Positions 22,701 to 34,330 of a stretch of DNA of 64,000 bases are shown here, piece by piece. Numbering within the stretch: the stretch's first letter is position 1; every line of letters starts with the position of its first letter. Made by a program: the position numbers and the translations under genes. The notes below the pieces were generated by a model. That model saw nothing but the letters and a program-made list of their open reading frames with translations, ran no database searches and had not been told where the DNA came from. Source of the DNA: Torreya grandis (lineage: Eukaryota > Streptophyta > Pinopsida > Cupressales > Taxaceae). The stretch lies in assembly GCA_037957365.1 (NCBI GenBank), contig JARHVA010007806.1, forward strand, positions 303,501 to 367,500. The letters run 5' to 3'.

Positions 22701-24730
22701 ATGTCTCACTATATTTATGGTGGAGTCACTTACAATCTAACTTATGATAATATGGCCACATAAAATGAATTTTATGGCTTTTGTCATGACCCTAATGATT
22801 CTAATATGGTTTGTGAGATAGATTTCTATCTACCTCATATTAATCATTCATGGGAATAAATTCATGAAACAAATTAAAATATAACTCAAAAATTTGATTA
22901 GTATGAAGAGGCTTGTGAAGAGGACTTTGAAGACACAACTAGAGATAATTTTGTTTGGGATATAGATCCATACCCTCTTTTCAATAATTAGTACATAGAA
23001 TATAGTCAAGAACTAACTTATGAGCCAACTCACGACTGGGATGATATGGTTTATGAGGAAGAATTGGATACTTTTACTTATGCAAGTAATCAAGTTTCAT
23101 GACATCCTTTCGTTATCTGATCATCATCTACCCCTAACCCTCCTTTGGATTATATGAGCCATTAAACTCTGCAATATCCAAGGAATACCATTACCATTAT
23201 TAGACATATTCATTTGGCTTATGAGAGAAACCAAGTTATAAAATTCCTAACCATTTATATACCAAGACCTCATCCATTAGTTTGTGTGAAAAACCAAGTT
23301 CCACAACACCCCTTCATCATTCCAAGACTTAGTCTTTTGGCTTATGTGAGCAATCAAACTCCACACTACCCTATCGTTACCATCTCAAGACTTTTTCCTT
23401 TGGCTCATGTGATAAATAATTCTCCCCAAGGCCCTACCATTATCCAACTAAAATCCATTCCTCATATAGTACCGATCCCAACCAAACCTCAATCAATCTA
23501 ATCATTTGAAGACCAAGCTATGTTCAAAATTGATATTTTTTAACTCATTAGAAACTAAGGCCAAGAAAACCAACCAATATGAGATGTTTTTATTAAACCA
23601 AAAATTTATGATAAGTCAACCTATGATAAATTACCTATTAATCCTATACCAATTATCGAGGAGTCTCACACTGATAAGCTAGTCTTTGTTGAGTCACTTC
23701 TTAATGATTATAACTATCTTTGGGTAAATCATTACCTTGACCATGTGATTATTTTTTAAGAGCATATTATTGACAAGCTAATATTTGAGGAGTTGTCTCT
23801 TGACCTTTTTCCCATCCTAGAGGAGTCTCACTTTGACAACCTAGTCTTTATGGATCCCATCATGCCATCATAGGTCATTACATGTCTAAAATTGAACATT
23901 CAACAAGACATCATTATAATAGAGTACCCATCAGATGAAGAATCATAATTAGGTCAAGTTTTATTCTTGAACTAACATTAGATTTAACATTAGAATTAGA
24001 ATCTGAATCAACATCAATCTCAACATTAGATTCAAAATCCCTTGAGTTAGAATCAAATTTAGAAGAAGAATATGTTTGGGTATGTTACAATATTGGTTAC
24101 GGATGACTCGAAGATCAATTTAAATACATTTATGATCCTTTTATGGTTTTTGAGGGTGAGTACTTCAGCTTCAACACATGTTATCTTAGTATCTTCTATA
24201 AGGATTATACAGCCTCTTTCTATTCCATTGCCATTCCATAGGCCATTACTATCAACCAAAATAGCCATATTATTGACATTCCATCTCCCACAAGTGTTTA
24301 TTTGGATCGATAGAATCATACTTTGTTGAAATACATCCATGGAAACATAGTAGTTGAAGAAGAGCAAGGAGGCTAAGAAAAAATTCATGTAGTAGAAGAA
24401 CACTCTCCTAGAGGGACCTTTTCAAAGGTATTAGGGGACAATCCAAGTCAAAACTTAGCATCTTCTAGTGAGACTTTTTTAGAAGTGATAGAAGATAATC
24501 AAAGTCAAAAGTCCACATTCCTTAGTGAAACATTTTTGAAGGCACTATAGGATAATCAAGACAAATTCATTGGTGAAAACATTTTTGAGGCACTAATAGT
24601 TGAGTACAAAATTCATTCACTACTTGATGAAGATAAAATCAAAGATCAAATCAAAATAGCTTCCAATCTAAAGCCTAATCTAATGGTAGCTAATATTAGG
24701 ATCAAACAATAGAAATTCCTAGCGGTCTTA
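22701..24730 (+). pseudogene. Decayed long reading frame in element C: acidic, repetitive, unrecognised protein
   Basis: From the ATG at 22701 (MSHYIYGGVTYNLTYDNMAT) one frame continues to about 23949, roughly 416 codons, broken only by point stops and not by frameshifts. Most stops can be read as former CAA/CAG/CGA/TGG. It is rich in Asp, Glu, Tyr and Asn (YEEACEEDFEDTTRDNF). Four repeats of about 20 residues lie at 23213-23460, each like LAYVSNQTPHYPIVTISRL. After one shift it continues as acidic sequence (LELTLDLTLELESESTSIST, 23950-24060). At about 24410-24610 there are four units like ETFLEVIEDNQSQK. No protease, RT, integrase or zinc knuckle is seen. I do not recognise it; an extended or extra gag-like ORF is one option. 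Its likely end near 24730 is approximate. Confidence 0.5.
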
Positions 24731-27078
24731 TTAAGAGAACAAGTCTTAGGCCCCACCATAACCAAAATTATGTTAAATCTGGCATCATCAACATTATGTG
24801 TGATTGAAAGTACCAATCTTCATTTATTTCCCCACCATTCCACATTCCATTACCATCTAGCATTCCATTTCATAATCAAACCCACCATCCATTATTTGTC
24901 CCTATTTACCATCCATGGTCATAATTTCCTTTGTAGAGGCTACAAAGTTACCTTATCTTGATACATGAAGAAATCATAATCAATGACCAATGAAGATCAC
25001 AAAAGCATTCTTAATAACTAAATATATTGGCCAAATTTGATAGAGTAGTTATTATAACGAGGTGTGGGATAGAAATTAATATGATCAGGTATTCTATTTG
25101 TATCATTTGTTTATTAGGATGTGCATCTCCATCTCAACAAGAAAAATAAAAGCATATACCATTTACCACATCTAGGCCAAAAATATATACCATACCATTA
25201 AATTTCCATGCCATTGCCATTATTACACATCCATTTACCATTGTCATCGACCTAGCCATTCACCCCATCACTTGGGGGCAACCCTATTCCCATTTTATCT
25301 AATCCATCATTATCCTTAGTAAGCCCATACCATCCTATCATTCCATTTCTATTTAGACTCAAGCCTATTTTTAGTCATCCTATCAAATCTTATTTTGATC
25401 TTGGTTACTTTGGTTCTTCACACACCTTTTATGGGGGGATTCCAATCAAGTTTCAATAATCAATCCAATCTATGTTTATAATGATAGTCTATAAAAGTAG
25501 TGTGACAGTAGATCTGGCAAGATATCTTTCATCTTATCCACATTTGTTTTTGTTAGCTTGATTATGACTGCCTATGGGCAAATTAATGTCTCACTAGTCT
25601 TGATACTAATTATAACCACATATGGGTAAATTAGTATCATTGACTTGCACCATTGTATCTTAGTTATAACCACTTATGGGAAAACTAGGGGCAACACTTG
25701 TTTATCATGCATTACCTCATCACTTTACCATCGATATTTTCATTTGACTGGCCATTTGTAATATTTGAGAACTTATTGAGACCTAGTTGGTTTTTCCTCA
25801 CCTTTTGTTTGGATGGAATTATTATGACTTGAGGTCATTTTAGGACTATGTGGGTCATGCTCAATTCATGTTGAGGTCACCTTAGTCCCCATTTTCATAC
25901 ACTCATGCCATTTCATGAGTAGGTATCTTGTCATTCTCTAACGATTTAAGATACCCCAAAAATTCTAAAAACAATAAAATATTTCAAAAAATCCAAAAAA
26001 TATTTATCATGTTTAAGCTTAGCTAGTTATCCTTGTTCCACCTTACTAGGGCATTGTCATTGTTAGGATGCTTTCTTTTGCTTTTGTGTTTAGGATTTCT
26101 ATTTGTTTATTTAGTTTGGGTTGTTTGTTTTTTTTTTTCAATTTATTTGTTTCTTGTCTTGTATGTTTGTTTGCTTTCAACACTGTTGCCTTGACTCAGA
26201 TTATATGTGTTCATTAGATGATTCCTTGAAAAAATTATTCTTGAGTCTATCCATACTAATATGTCAACATTGTTATCATGGTTTTTATCATTGGTGCATT
26301 TTTTAAAAATGTTTATTGGATTGGGAGTTAGTCCTTATGCATATTTTGGGATAGTCTTTATGGTTTTATATCATAAAGCCTACCATCACATGCTATAGTA
26401 AAAATCAGCTTCATGAAATTCTACAATCAATGGATTCATAGAAGATTCTCCTTAGTACCCTATAAAATCCTTTCATCCCACCCTTGATCAATATAACTCA
26501 TTTGACCATTCTAGTTGTGTCACTGCTAGTCAGGATGAGCATCTCCTCATTAATAGGTATAACTAAATCATTTTATTGATCAATATTATTCCTCTATCCA
26601 TCTCTTTCATCAATTTGCACCTACTCATATTTAATATATATTCCAAGTTATATCCTTGAGTTATTATTTCTAATCAGCCCTAACTGGGGCACAATTACCT
26701 TTAGCCAAACTAGGTCTCTTAATGATTATAATCACCTATGGGCAAATCATTATTTTGACTTTTCTTCCTGATTATAACCACCTTTGGGAAAATCAACATC
26801 CCTTTTACATCAATATATGAAATCATTTTCTCATTTGGATTAAACTCACCCATGGTTTAATTCCACATTTCTTCATGTTTCTTTCTAAGGGATTGTCTAT
26901 CAATAAATGTGACGGCCACTCCTTTGAGGGGGCATCATCGTAGGCTTCCCAAAAACCATTTAGAGCTTTATTCTTTGACCAACATCATCTTATTTTCTGG
27001 CACACATTCCTTTTCACATTTTCTTAAAATACATTGCTTTGCCTATGATTTTTAATTCGTTCCCAAATAGGGCCAAAC
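24731..27078 (+). other. Element C 3' internal region, no gene seen, repeated motif
   Basis: No supported gene is present. A motif close to GATTATAACCACYTATGGG followed by CAAAT recurs at about 25561, 25611, 25661, 26717 and 26766 (and once upstream at 23708), with about 50 bp spacing inside clusters. The stretch before the right LTR (AAATAGGGCCAAAC, 27065-27078) is a weak candidate polypurine tract. Confidence 0.5.
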
Positions 27079-28281
27079 TGTAGACACCTAAAACTAACCA
27101 CCGATAACCTCCAATCAGGCTTTTGGCTAGTTTCCATTTAAAATGCACAATTTAGCTTAAAAACACTAAAACACAAAAAAACTATGTGAAAATAATATAT
27201 TCAAATGCCAATTTTATCTAGGGTATCCCTAAATGGGGTAATGAAATTTATGGGCTAACTAAATTTTTTCAGTCCATTTTGAGTCAAAATGACAATTTTG
27301 CACCTAGGTGCTTTGGATTGCTCTTCCCTAACAAATCATTTTCACAAGACTTGTGCCTTTGTTATTTGTTTTTAGAAACATTTTAAATGGTAATACACAT
27401 CCAATGCATCTAGCATGGACTTCCAATTCAAATCCAATCAAATTTAGGACCAATAATAAGGCATTCTGATCAATTTGGGTAATTTATGCATAAAGTGCTT
27501 AATCATGTTTATGAGCTAATTAACTCAATCAAGGCCTAATCAATAATTCCATGGAAACTTGTTGAATACATTTTTTTGGAAATAAATATTGAATATTTAC
27601 ATCATCAAGTGACCTCATTTCTTTGGAAGACATCCCTAAGCTATAAATGCCAGAAATATTAGGATTCATGCCTTTTATGCCTCATTAATGCCTTCCATGA
27701 TGTCCTCCATGCCTCTTAATTTTCCCTTATTCCAATTCCATGATGAGTATAATTAAAAACTTAATTCCAAAAATTGAATTAATCATCAACCACACATCTC
27801 AATATTTAGATGGATGCTTCAGGTTGATTCTGATCAAATCAAAAAATCTATAAATAAGAGGCCTCACAACATCATTTCTAAGCTTAATTGATGAAAATTT
27901 ATAATGCAATATTGGTTCCAAAAGATTCAAGCAACTAGTTTTAACATGAAAAATTGATTCCAAGCCAAGCCAATCCAAAGCCATAAGGTGCCAAGATGAG
28001 ATGAAGGTAGCCACACTCTATTGAAGAAGACTTCTTGAAGCTCAAGCTGAGCAAGCCACCATTACAAAGGCATTTGAAGCATCCAGGGAAGGTGAAATGA
28101 ATTCTTGTGTTTTCATTCATTTCTTTCTAGTTTTTCTTGTCATTTGCTTTTGTTAACTAAGATCTCCCTAGTGTCGAGGGCTAGAGATGTTATGCTATTA
28201 GTGTGTTTATTTTATCTTGTTTTCATTTTAGAACTAACACCATACTAACCATCTTCTCTTGAGTCAAATTCTTAGATCACA
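27079..28281 (+). repeat. Element C right LTR
   Basis: This 1203-bp copy of 19022-20218 starts TGTAGACACC and ends TTAGATCACA, so it keeps the canonical TG...CA ends. It contains a clean TATA box at 27849-27856. Confidence 0.88.
27849..27856 (+). promoter_or_regulatory. Putative TATA box of the element C LTR
   Basis: TATAAATA followed by AGAGGCC lies about 430 bp before the LTR end. The left LTR has a mutated version near 19790. Confidence 0.55.
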
Positions 28282-28286
28282 AATTC
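28282..28286. repeat. Target-site duplication of element C, right copy (AATTC)
   Basis: This is identical to 19017-19021. On the minus strand it lies in LINE codons that read on in frame (...CRI / EKEI...). Confidence 0.85.
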
Positions 28287-28919
28287 TACATAATTCTTCC
28301 TCTTTTTTATACTTTTAGGTGAAAATATTCTCAAAAACTTCCTTTTTCTAGATCTTAAGTTTATGCTTGACATGTTTGAGTTTCATGGCTAATATGTACA
28401 TGGTTCAACCTTGTACAAGAAACTTCCACCATTTCTCCAATAAATCAAGTAGAGTCAGACTCGATAACCACATTTTCTCAAATTTTAATGAAGTTCTTTT
28501 AAGTTTATATGCCTTCTCACTAGTGAAAATTAGGGGACTGTGGTCAGATCCAACCCTTGGTAGAAATGATAAAGAATTGATAATGTGTAAATCACATGAC
28601 ATTGAGACTAAGAACTTGTCAATTTAAACTTGATTGAGATTTCTCCCAATCTCCTATTTGACTAGGTAAAGGTATTTCATTTCAATTCAACATCAATGAG
28701 TTCCACCTCATAAATAAAGTCAATAAAATCCATCATACTATCAATGAAAGAGTAGGTTCTCCCTTTTTTTTCTGTTAGGGATAAAAGGGAACTAAATTTT
28801 CCTCCCACCATCTAGTTCTTATCTTTGAAACATCTCCTAATCTTGATAAAATATGCATAGAGTTTTTTCTTATCATTCTTAGTGTTAGGTTCCTAGATGT
28901 TTGTTAAAATCCACTCCAC

Positions 28920-28924
28920 TTTAC
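28920..28924. repeat. Target-site duplication of element E, left copy (TTTAC)
   Basis: TTTAC directly precedes the left LTR of E; the other copy at 60011-60015 is TTTAA (4 of 5). Confidence 0.7.
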
Positions 28925-29297
28925 TATTGGCCAAATTTGGCTTATATTCCTAGATCAAAATGAGAAGTTGAGTAGATTCCTAATTGAAGAGTAACCCAAT
29001 GTCAAAAGGATAACATATAATTCAATAATATATCACATAGAATTTTCAACCTTTTGAAACACTTTAAATAGGCTTAAAGTGTAAATTTTGTGATCTTAAG
29101 AGACTAGACCATCATCAAGACATCATGCAAGAAAGAGTAGAGCAAGCTGGTTGTGTATTTAACAAGTTCACTTGGAGAGCCTTAAAGGCCAAAAAATTAC
29201 ATATACATGATGAATTTAATGCCAAGAAGACCCTCTATAAATTTCATATCTAGATGAGTCTCTATCTCAAGATCCAAACCTTCAAAGTTGATTCAAC
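28925..29297 (+). repeat. Element E 5' LTR, left arm
   Basis: It aligns with 57632-58009. Shared blocks are TTGGCCAAATTTGGC, AACCTTTTGAAACACTTTAA, GACATCATGC and CTCTATCTCAAGAT. The arm breaks off at GTTGATTCAAC, where element D begins. Confidence 0.88.
29293..29297. repeat. Target-site duplication of element D, left copy (TCAAC, mutated)
   Basis: The right copy is CTAGC (49316-49320), and the uninterrupted E LTR reads CTAGT at the matching place. The two copies differ at three positions, all by transitions, but both arms cover exactly the same five positions of the intact LTR. Confidence 0.65.
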
Positions 29298-29819
29298 TAT
29301 ATACACTAAAAAACTACACACTTACAATTTTCAATGATTAAATGATTCAAGAAACCCTAAATACCCCCTACACCTTGTTAAACCTTAACCAAACCCTATT
29401 AACCTAACCAAACCACTATTCTCCTATTCACATAGTACTATTCAAAAATACTATTTGAAAGTACTATTCATCATCACTATTCACTATGGGACCCACTATC
29501 ACTATTTATGGTGACATGACATGTGACATGGCAAGTGACATGGAAGGTGATTAAGAGGTGATATTATAAGTCACATGGCTTATAAGTGAGGTGGCTTGAT
29601 GTTAGACAACATACCCCCACCTAGGACCCTTTCCCAAGGTGCCTAATGACCTCATTTAAGCATCATAAAGGGTCCTCTATTGAAATATGAAAAATTTCCC
29701 CATAAGGGGACATCATTAAACATATATTATGCCTTCACACATTAAAGTGGAATTAAAAATGGGATACCCACATCTTTAGTTATTTGGAGAAAACAAAGGG
29801 CACTATATCCACCCATTTT

Positions 29820-30360
29820 TGACTTTTTAACCCAAATGAGAGACCCATGATCAAGGTGGGAATCCTACTACCCTCATCTTTTGACTCATTTAGGCACCCA
29901 CATGGAAAATGGTGCCAAAATTATTGTGGAATCTCTTTAAGTACTTGGATTAAGACAAGAAAGGGTGGTTAAAAGTATTTTATCCTCATTTAGGTCTATG
30001 TGCATGATTCTAATTCAAAATTGGACTCATGTGCAAGGTAGGAGACACACTAACCCAAATGGGAGACCCATGATAAAGGTTGGAATCCCACCACCCACAT
30101 ATTTTTACACATTCATTCACCCACATGGAAAATTGCACCATATTTTGTGGGCCATCTCTCTATGTTCTTGGAAGAAGACAATAAAGGGTGGTGAAAATTC
30201 TTTTGACCTCATTTTAGACCCATGTGCATGATTCCCATTAAAAATTTGACTCATGTGCAAGGTGGGAGACACACCAAAATAAATGGGAGACCCATTATTA
30301 AGGGTTTAATCCTACCACCCTCATCTTTTTACTAATTCATCCACCATATGGGAAATGGCA
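29820..30360. repeat. LTR-internal tandem repeat, about 222 bp, three copies
   Basis: Each unit holds CAAATGGGAGACCCATGAT, GGTGGGAATCCCACCACCCT, a CACATGGAAAATGG block and TTTGACCTCATTTAGACCCA. GTGGGAATCCCAC is itself a perfect palindrome. Confidence 0.85.
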
Positions 30361-30409
30361 CCATACTTCTACTATTCCCTCTTTTGGCATGGTTCTTGAC
30401 AATAAATGT

Positions 30410-30417
30410 TATAAATA
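30410..30417 (+). promoter_or_regulatory. Putative TATA box of the element D LTR
   Basis: TATAAATA followed by CCCCC is kept identically in the 3' LTR at 48350-48357. Confidence 0.6.
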
Positions 30418-31364
30418 CCCCCTTCTCCTTCACCCAAGGAAGTTGGAAGTTAGTATTTAGTTATTAAAATGTTTTTGTATATATTTTAAGGAGGTCATAA
30501 TTTTTAATGTCATCAAAATCTTGGAGGAAAATAATTCAAAGCAATGAAGCTCTGCCAAAATTGCCACAGGATTCTTTTATCACATCATCAACCACATCAA
30601 TAAGCCTCAAGGTAGCCTTATTTTTTATTTTTTTTTCAGTTATTTCTTTAAGTCCTTAATTTCATTACCTTTAATTTCACCCCTTAATCCAATTTCCATC
30701 CTAATATATTGACCTCGTTTACCACCTTTTCCATTGTAATTCCATTTACCTCCTTTGCCCTCTTTGCACCTTTGCCACCTTCACCCTCTTTGCTCCCTCA
30801 TCCTTTTGATACCCTAGTTACTTGTTTTATTTTTTTAAACCATCCATCCATAAAATTTTATTATCTCAATCAACCACAACCAAACCATTCTTTTTACCCT
30901 TATCAAATTACCAAACTTAAAACCATAACCTTGCCTTAACCAATTTTCAGCATTAGTATAATCAAACTAATTGTTTCATTTTGGTTAACTTAGCAAAGCA
31001 TCTAATTTTCTAAATTAATTTAATTTTATTTGATTTATTTTATTTTAATTTTATATTCATTTAAGGCAAATATATTTATTTTATCATTTCCACTTAAGTG
31101 TTTTAAATAAGGTGGATTGATAGCCTCCTAAAAATCTTTCATTTTTAGGATCTAGCTCACGCTAGGCAATCTACCCTTCTACTTGTCTAATAAACTAGTT
31201 TATTTTAGTGTTTTGTTATTTACAGTTCATACTAATAAGCCAAGGAGTATCTGTCCACAATCACTTAGATCCAATGTGTGCACATTCAACATGTACTCTT
31301 CCACACCCTTCTTAACTAGTTTCTTCTTTTCACATTTAAGAAAAAGAAAAAATTAGACAAAACA

Positions 31365-31384
31365 TTTTGGCATGCCCAATGGGA
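31365..31384 (+). other. Element D primer-binding site
   Basis: TTTTGGCATGCCCAATGGGA directly follows the LTR end CA. The core is shared with C and E. Confidence 0.7.
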
Positions 31385-32255
31385 CCCTTGATTTTTATTG
31401 AGTTATTAGATGTTTTAATACATTTATAGTTTCATTAGTGTAATTAATTTAGTTTAATTATTAGAAAATTAATCTTCTTCCTTTACAAAATTAAAAAAAA
31501 AAAAAATTAGTTGCATTTTTTTGAAAATTAAACTTTATTGCATTTCTAAAAAGAAAGAAAAGAACATTCATTATAGGATTAGGATTGAATTTTTATGTTG
31601 AATTTAGGTGCATTTAATTTTTTCTTTTTTTCATTCAAATTAATCCAAAAAAAATCTTTTGGTTGAAATTGAGCGCATCTATTGACTACTTGCTTGATTT
31701 TAGCTCACCTACTTTACTTAAAAGCATTATGAATTAATCATAGTTCACAAATGTTACAAAAACCAAACCACTTGCAAAAAAAAACATAAAAACACATTTG
31801 AGACAAGGCCAAACTAAGATTTCATCACCTATCAGATCACCTTACTCTATCCTGATAATCTTACTTATATTTAATCACCAAGGGGATAACCAACTCATTT
31901 CTCTAGCTAAGTATAAACTCTAAAAATTAGTACATATTGGTTAAGCATCTACACTATCTGCTAGATTGTGACATGAGTGGAGCAATCACTAAGTACCAGG
32001 ACATGTAATGAGACCAATATAAACTTCTATGGAGTACCTAAACATAACCTAAAACCAAACATACACTACCTTGTTTAGGACCTTTTCAAGCCAATTTCCT
32101 TTTCACACTTTTCTAAGGCATAAGCCAAAAGAGAGGTTAAAAAGAATCCTATGATTTAATGCATTCATAGTGAATGCATTATTTTATTTTAGTCTTTTTT
32201 TAATTTCTCTTTGTTTGAGGTATGAGAATGTATCATCCTTTTCTTATTTTCTCAT
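31385..32255 (+). other. Element D leader, non-coding
   Basis: No gene is seen. The segment from about 32080 (TTTTCACACTTTTCTAAGGC, then ATAAGCCAAAAG) aligns with the element A leader at about 6600-6650 on the minus strand, so the leader is conserved within the family. Confidence 0.55.
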
Positions 32256-34330
32256 ATGGTTCTCACTCACCAATAGCAAAAATACCTTGAGGATCAAAAC
32301 CTACCATCGAATCAACTGTCACTAACTTCCACCTCTTCATCAATGGAACATATTTTTGAACCCATATACTCCCCTCACTCTTTGATAAGTCCTAATTAGG
32401 TAGTCCCAAGAGATATATATTTTACTAATTTCCCAAAAAATAATCATATAGCCTTATAACACTACCTAAGAACCATGTCTTACCAATTATTAGTTTTGAT
32501 CCCACCCATAGATATGCCTTATGGCAATCCTCTCCACTGCATGGGGAATACCTCCAATACCATGAGAACTACTCAACCTTTCATTTCCAAAATGTTATCA
32601 TCAACCAATAGCTCTCTCAAAACTAACCCACCAACCCAAACTACCACTACCCTTATACCTCTTACTAAACACTCTTCCATAATAGAAGTGCCTACCTTTA
32701 GTGCTACCCATCTTCCTCTAGTTACCTCCAGTCCATAAAATAATACTCGACTTCCAATCCTTGTGGTGTCCATACCCTCCATGTTACCACCAATCAACAC
32801 AAGAGTCACTACCCTTACATTGGCCACTAACCCTAACCACCACTTTAACCTAACACGCAACCTTTAGCTATCTTCATAACCCATAAGGGCATATTCCTGT
32901 TATCCAACCACCCACCTATACCCAACCATTAACATCCAAATACCAATATATATCTTCCACCCAACCTCCAAAGACCACATACCAATACATGGAGTCATCT
33001 CAAAAATCTACTAGCTATTTACACATTGCCCAATCGCAACAAAAGATACCATATAACTATACATCCTAACAACCTCAAGCAGACTTCATGAAGTTGATCA
33101 TGGAAAATATGACTACCCTTGAGTCATCCATCTCTAGAGCCCATAATCTCTTATCTTATGATTAATTTTACAATGATCCTATTCACCCTTTAGTCCCCAT
33201 CAGACCTTATCTATCCCAGTAGAAACTTCCAAAATTTACCAAGTTTAACAGTAAAGAAGACCCTCAAAAACATTTAAGAGAATTTAGGCATTCATGTTAC
33301 TTGATTTCCCATGATGATTCTCTTCTCCTATATACCTTTCCTATGTCATTATCCAAACTAGCATTGGATTGGTATAGTGTTATACCCAAACATTCCATCC
33401 TCCTTTCATCCAATTAGCCCAAAACTTCTTGGATTACTTTTTGATCAATATATACAAGAATGTTTCTATTATTGACCTCTACTTCATTTGGTAATTCAAA
33501 GATGAATCTATTGTCAATTTTTTGGCTCATTGGAGGAGCCTAATCAACCAACTTTCCTTTTCATTACCTCAACTTGAGATTCTATAGCTCTTCACCTAGG
33601 AATGTGTAAAACATATTTCATCCACATTACATGTCCAAATATTTTATACCTTTGATGAAACTTTTACCATGTCTCACAAACTAGAGAATAGAGTTATTGA
33701 TGAAGGAAGGTTAAATTTGAAGAGCAAGAACTCAAATTACAAACCCAATGAGCCCTTTTCTTTCAAACCAAATGAACAAACCAATCTTAACACTAAAAAT
33801 AAAGCAATCACTAATGCCATTATCATTAAAGTTGCACCACCACCATTTACCAACTAACAGAAACCAAGGAACTAGACCTCTAACTCCTATAATTACTCAA
33901 ACCAAAACCAAAGGAGGCAAACTTGGAATAATCATAAGAAATTAACTCCACTTTGGGAGTTTTATCCTTCTATTTTTTAAAATTTATTAAAATCCAATTT
34001 CATTTAACTTTTACCAATTAAACCACCCCAATAGTTTGATGCTTCCTACCCCATACTGGGTTGGTCTAGTGATAATGACCATTGCACCTTTCATCGAGCC
34101 ATAAGACATGACATAAATAGTTGAAACACCTTCAAATACCTTGTCTAATTCCTCATTGATAAGTGAGATCTTATGTTGGATAATCCTAATGCACCATTGA
34201 ATAAGGCCCTTGACATATTCTACAAGCCTTTTCCTAATCATGATCCTTCAACCCCTTATCATGACAATAAACTAGAACCAACCCATGAGGTACATACTAT
34301 TAATATGCTTATTAATGAACCCGTTGTTGA
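32256..34330 (+). pseudogene. gag: Element D Gag polyprotein, decayed
   Basis: The start chosen is the ATG at 32256 (MVLTHQ), matched by MVFTRQ in element A. A proline- and threonine-rich first part (32475-32740) is followed by the capsid-like core at 33080-33720: TLESSISRAHNLLSYD, FTKFNSKEDPQKHLREFRHS, LDWYSVIPKHSIL, and the C-terminal MSHKLENRVIDEGRLNLKSK (33669). The knuckle-like block DNDHCTFHRAIRHD (about 34070) corresponds to YHAIRHDDSRYN of element A. Frameshifts and stops are frequent. The product would have been the capsid shell; none can be made now. Confidence 0.75.

Larger units (their letters stand above)
19022..28281 (+). mobile_element. Element C: 9.3-kb non-autonomous LTR retrotransposon with Tat-like primer site
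   Basis: LTRs at 19022-20218 and 27079-28281, a primer-binding site right after the left LTR and a perfect 5-bp target duplication (AATTC) define the element precisely. The 6.9-kb inside shows no protease, RT, RNase H or integrase on either strand. It carries one long decayed reading frame (22701-24730) and repeated short motifs. The primer-site core TGGCATGCCCGGTGGGA is shared with D and E, which suggests mobilisation by a Tat-lineage element. It was inserted in LINE ORF2; removing it with one target copy restores the LINE frame. Confidence 0.88.
28282..28924 (-). pseudogene. LINE piece 3: ORF2 endonuclease, C-terminal half
   Basis: This is the apurinic-type endonuclease of a plant L1 element. 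Reading from 28924 down, VEWILTNI.EPNTKND and KLYAYFIKIRRCFKDKN are followed by MVGGKFSSLLSLTEKKG (usual GGDFN; the Asp is lost here), then FIDSMMDFIDFIYEVELIDV. LPRVGSDHSPLIF (28560-28530), with the catalytic SDH triad, and FEKMWLSSLTLLDLLEKWW are the conserved end. The piece finishes with a lysine-rich stretch (LAMKLKHVKHKLKI) whose frame continues into piece 2. Element E cuts its right end and element C its left end. Confidence 0.87.
29298..31364 (+). repeat. Element D 5' LTR
   Basis: This 2067-bp LTR starts TATATACACTAAAAAACTAC (the 3' copy starts TGTAGACACTAG) and ends TTAGACAAAACA. A tandem repeat of about 222 bp occurs in three copies here, marked by GGGAGACCCATGAT-like blocks at about 29837, 30060 and 30285. 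The 3' LTR has four copies. A TATA box lies at 30410-30417. Confidence 0.9.

Noticed and set aside
24059..24403. Opposing frames of 114 (minus) and 85 (plus) codons in element C
   Set aside because: Neither shows a motif. They cover the break between two parts of the decayed acidic frame and are not needed to explain it.
28367..28627. Plus-strand 86-codon frame
   Set aside because: The opposite strand carries the LINE endonuclease motif VGSDHSPLIF; this frame is its shadow.
32573..32860. Minus-strand 95-codon frame (MRVRLKWWLG...)
   Set aside because: It is the shadow of the Pro/Thr-rich start of element D gag, whose plus-strand frame matches the family layout.
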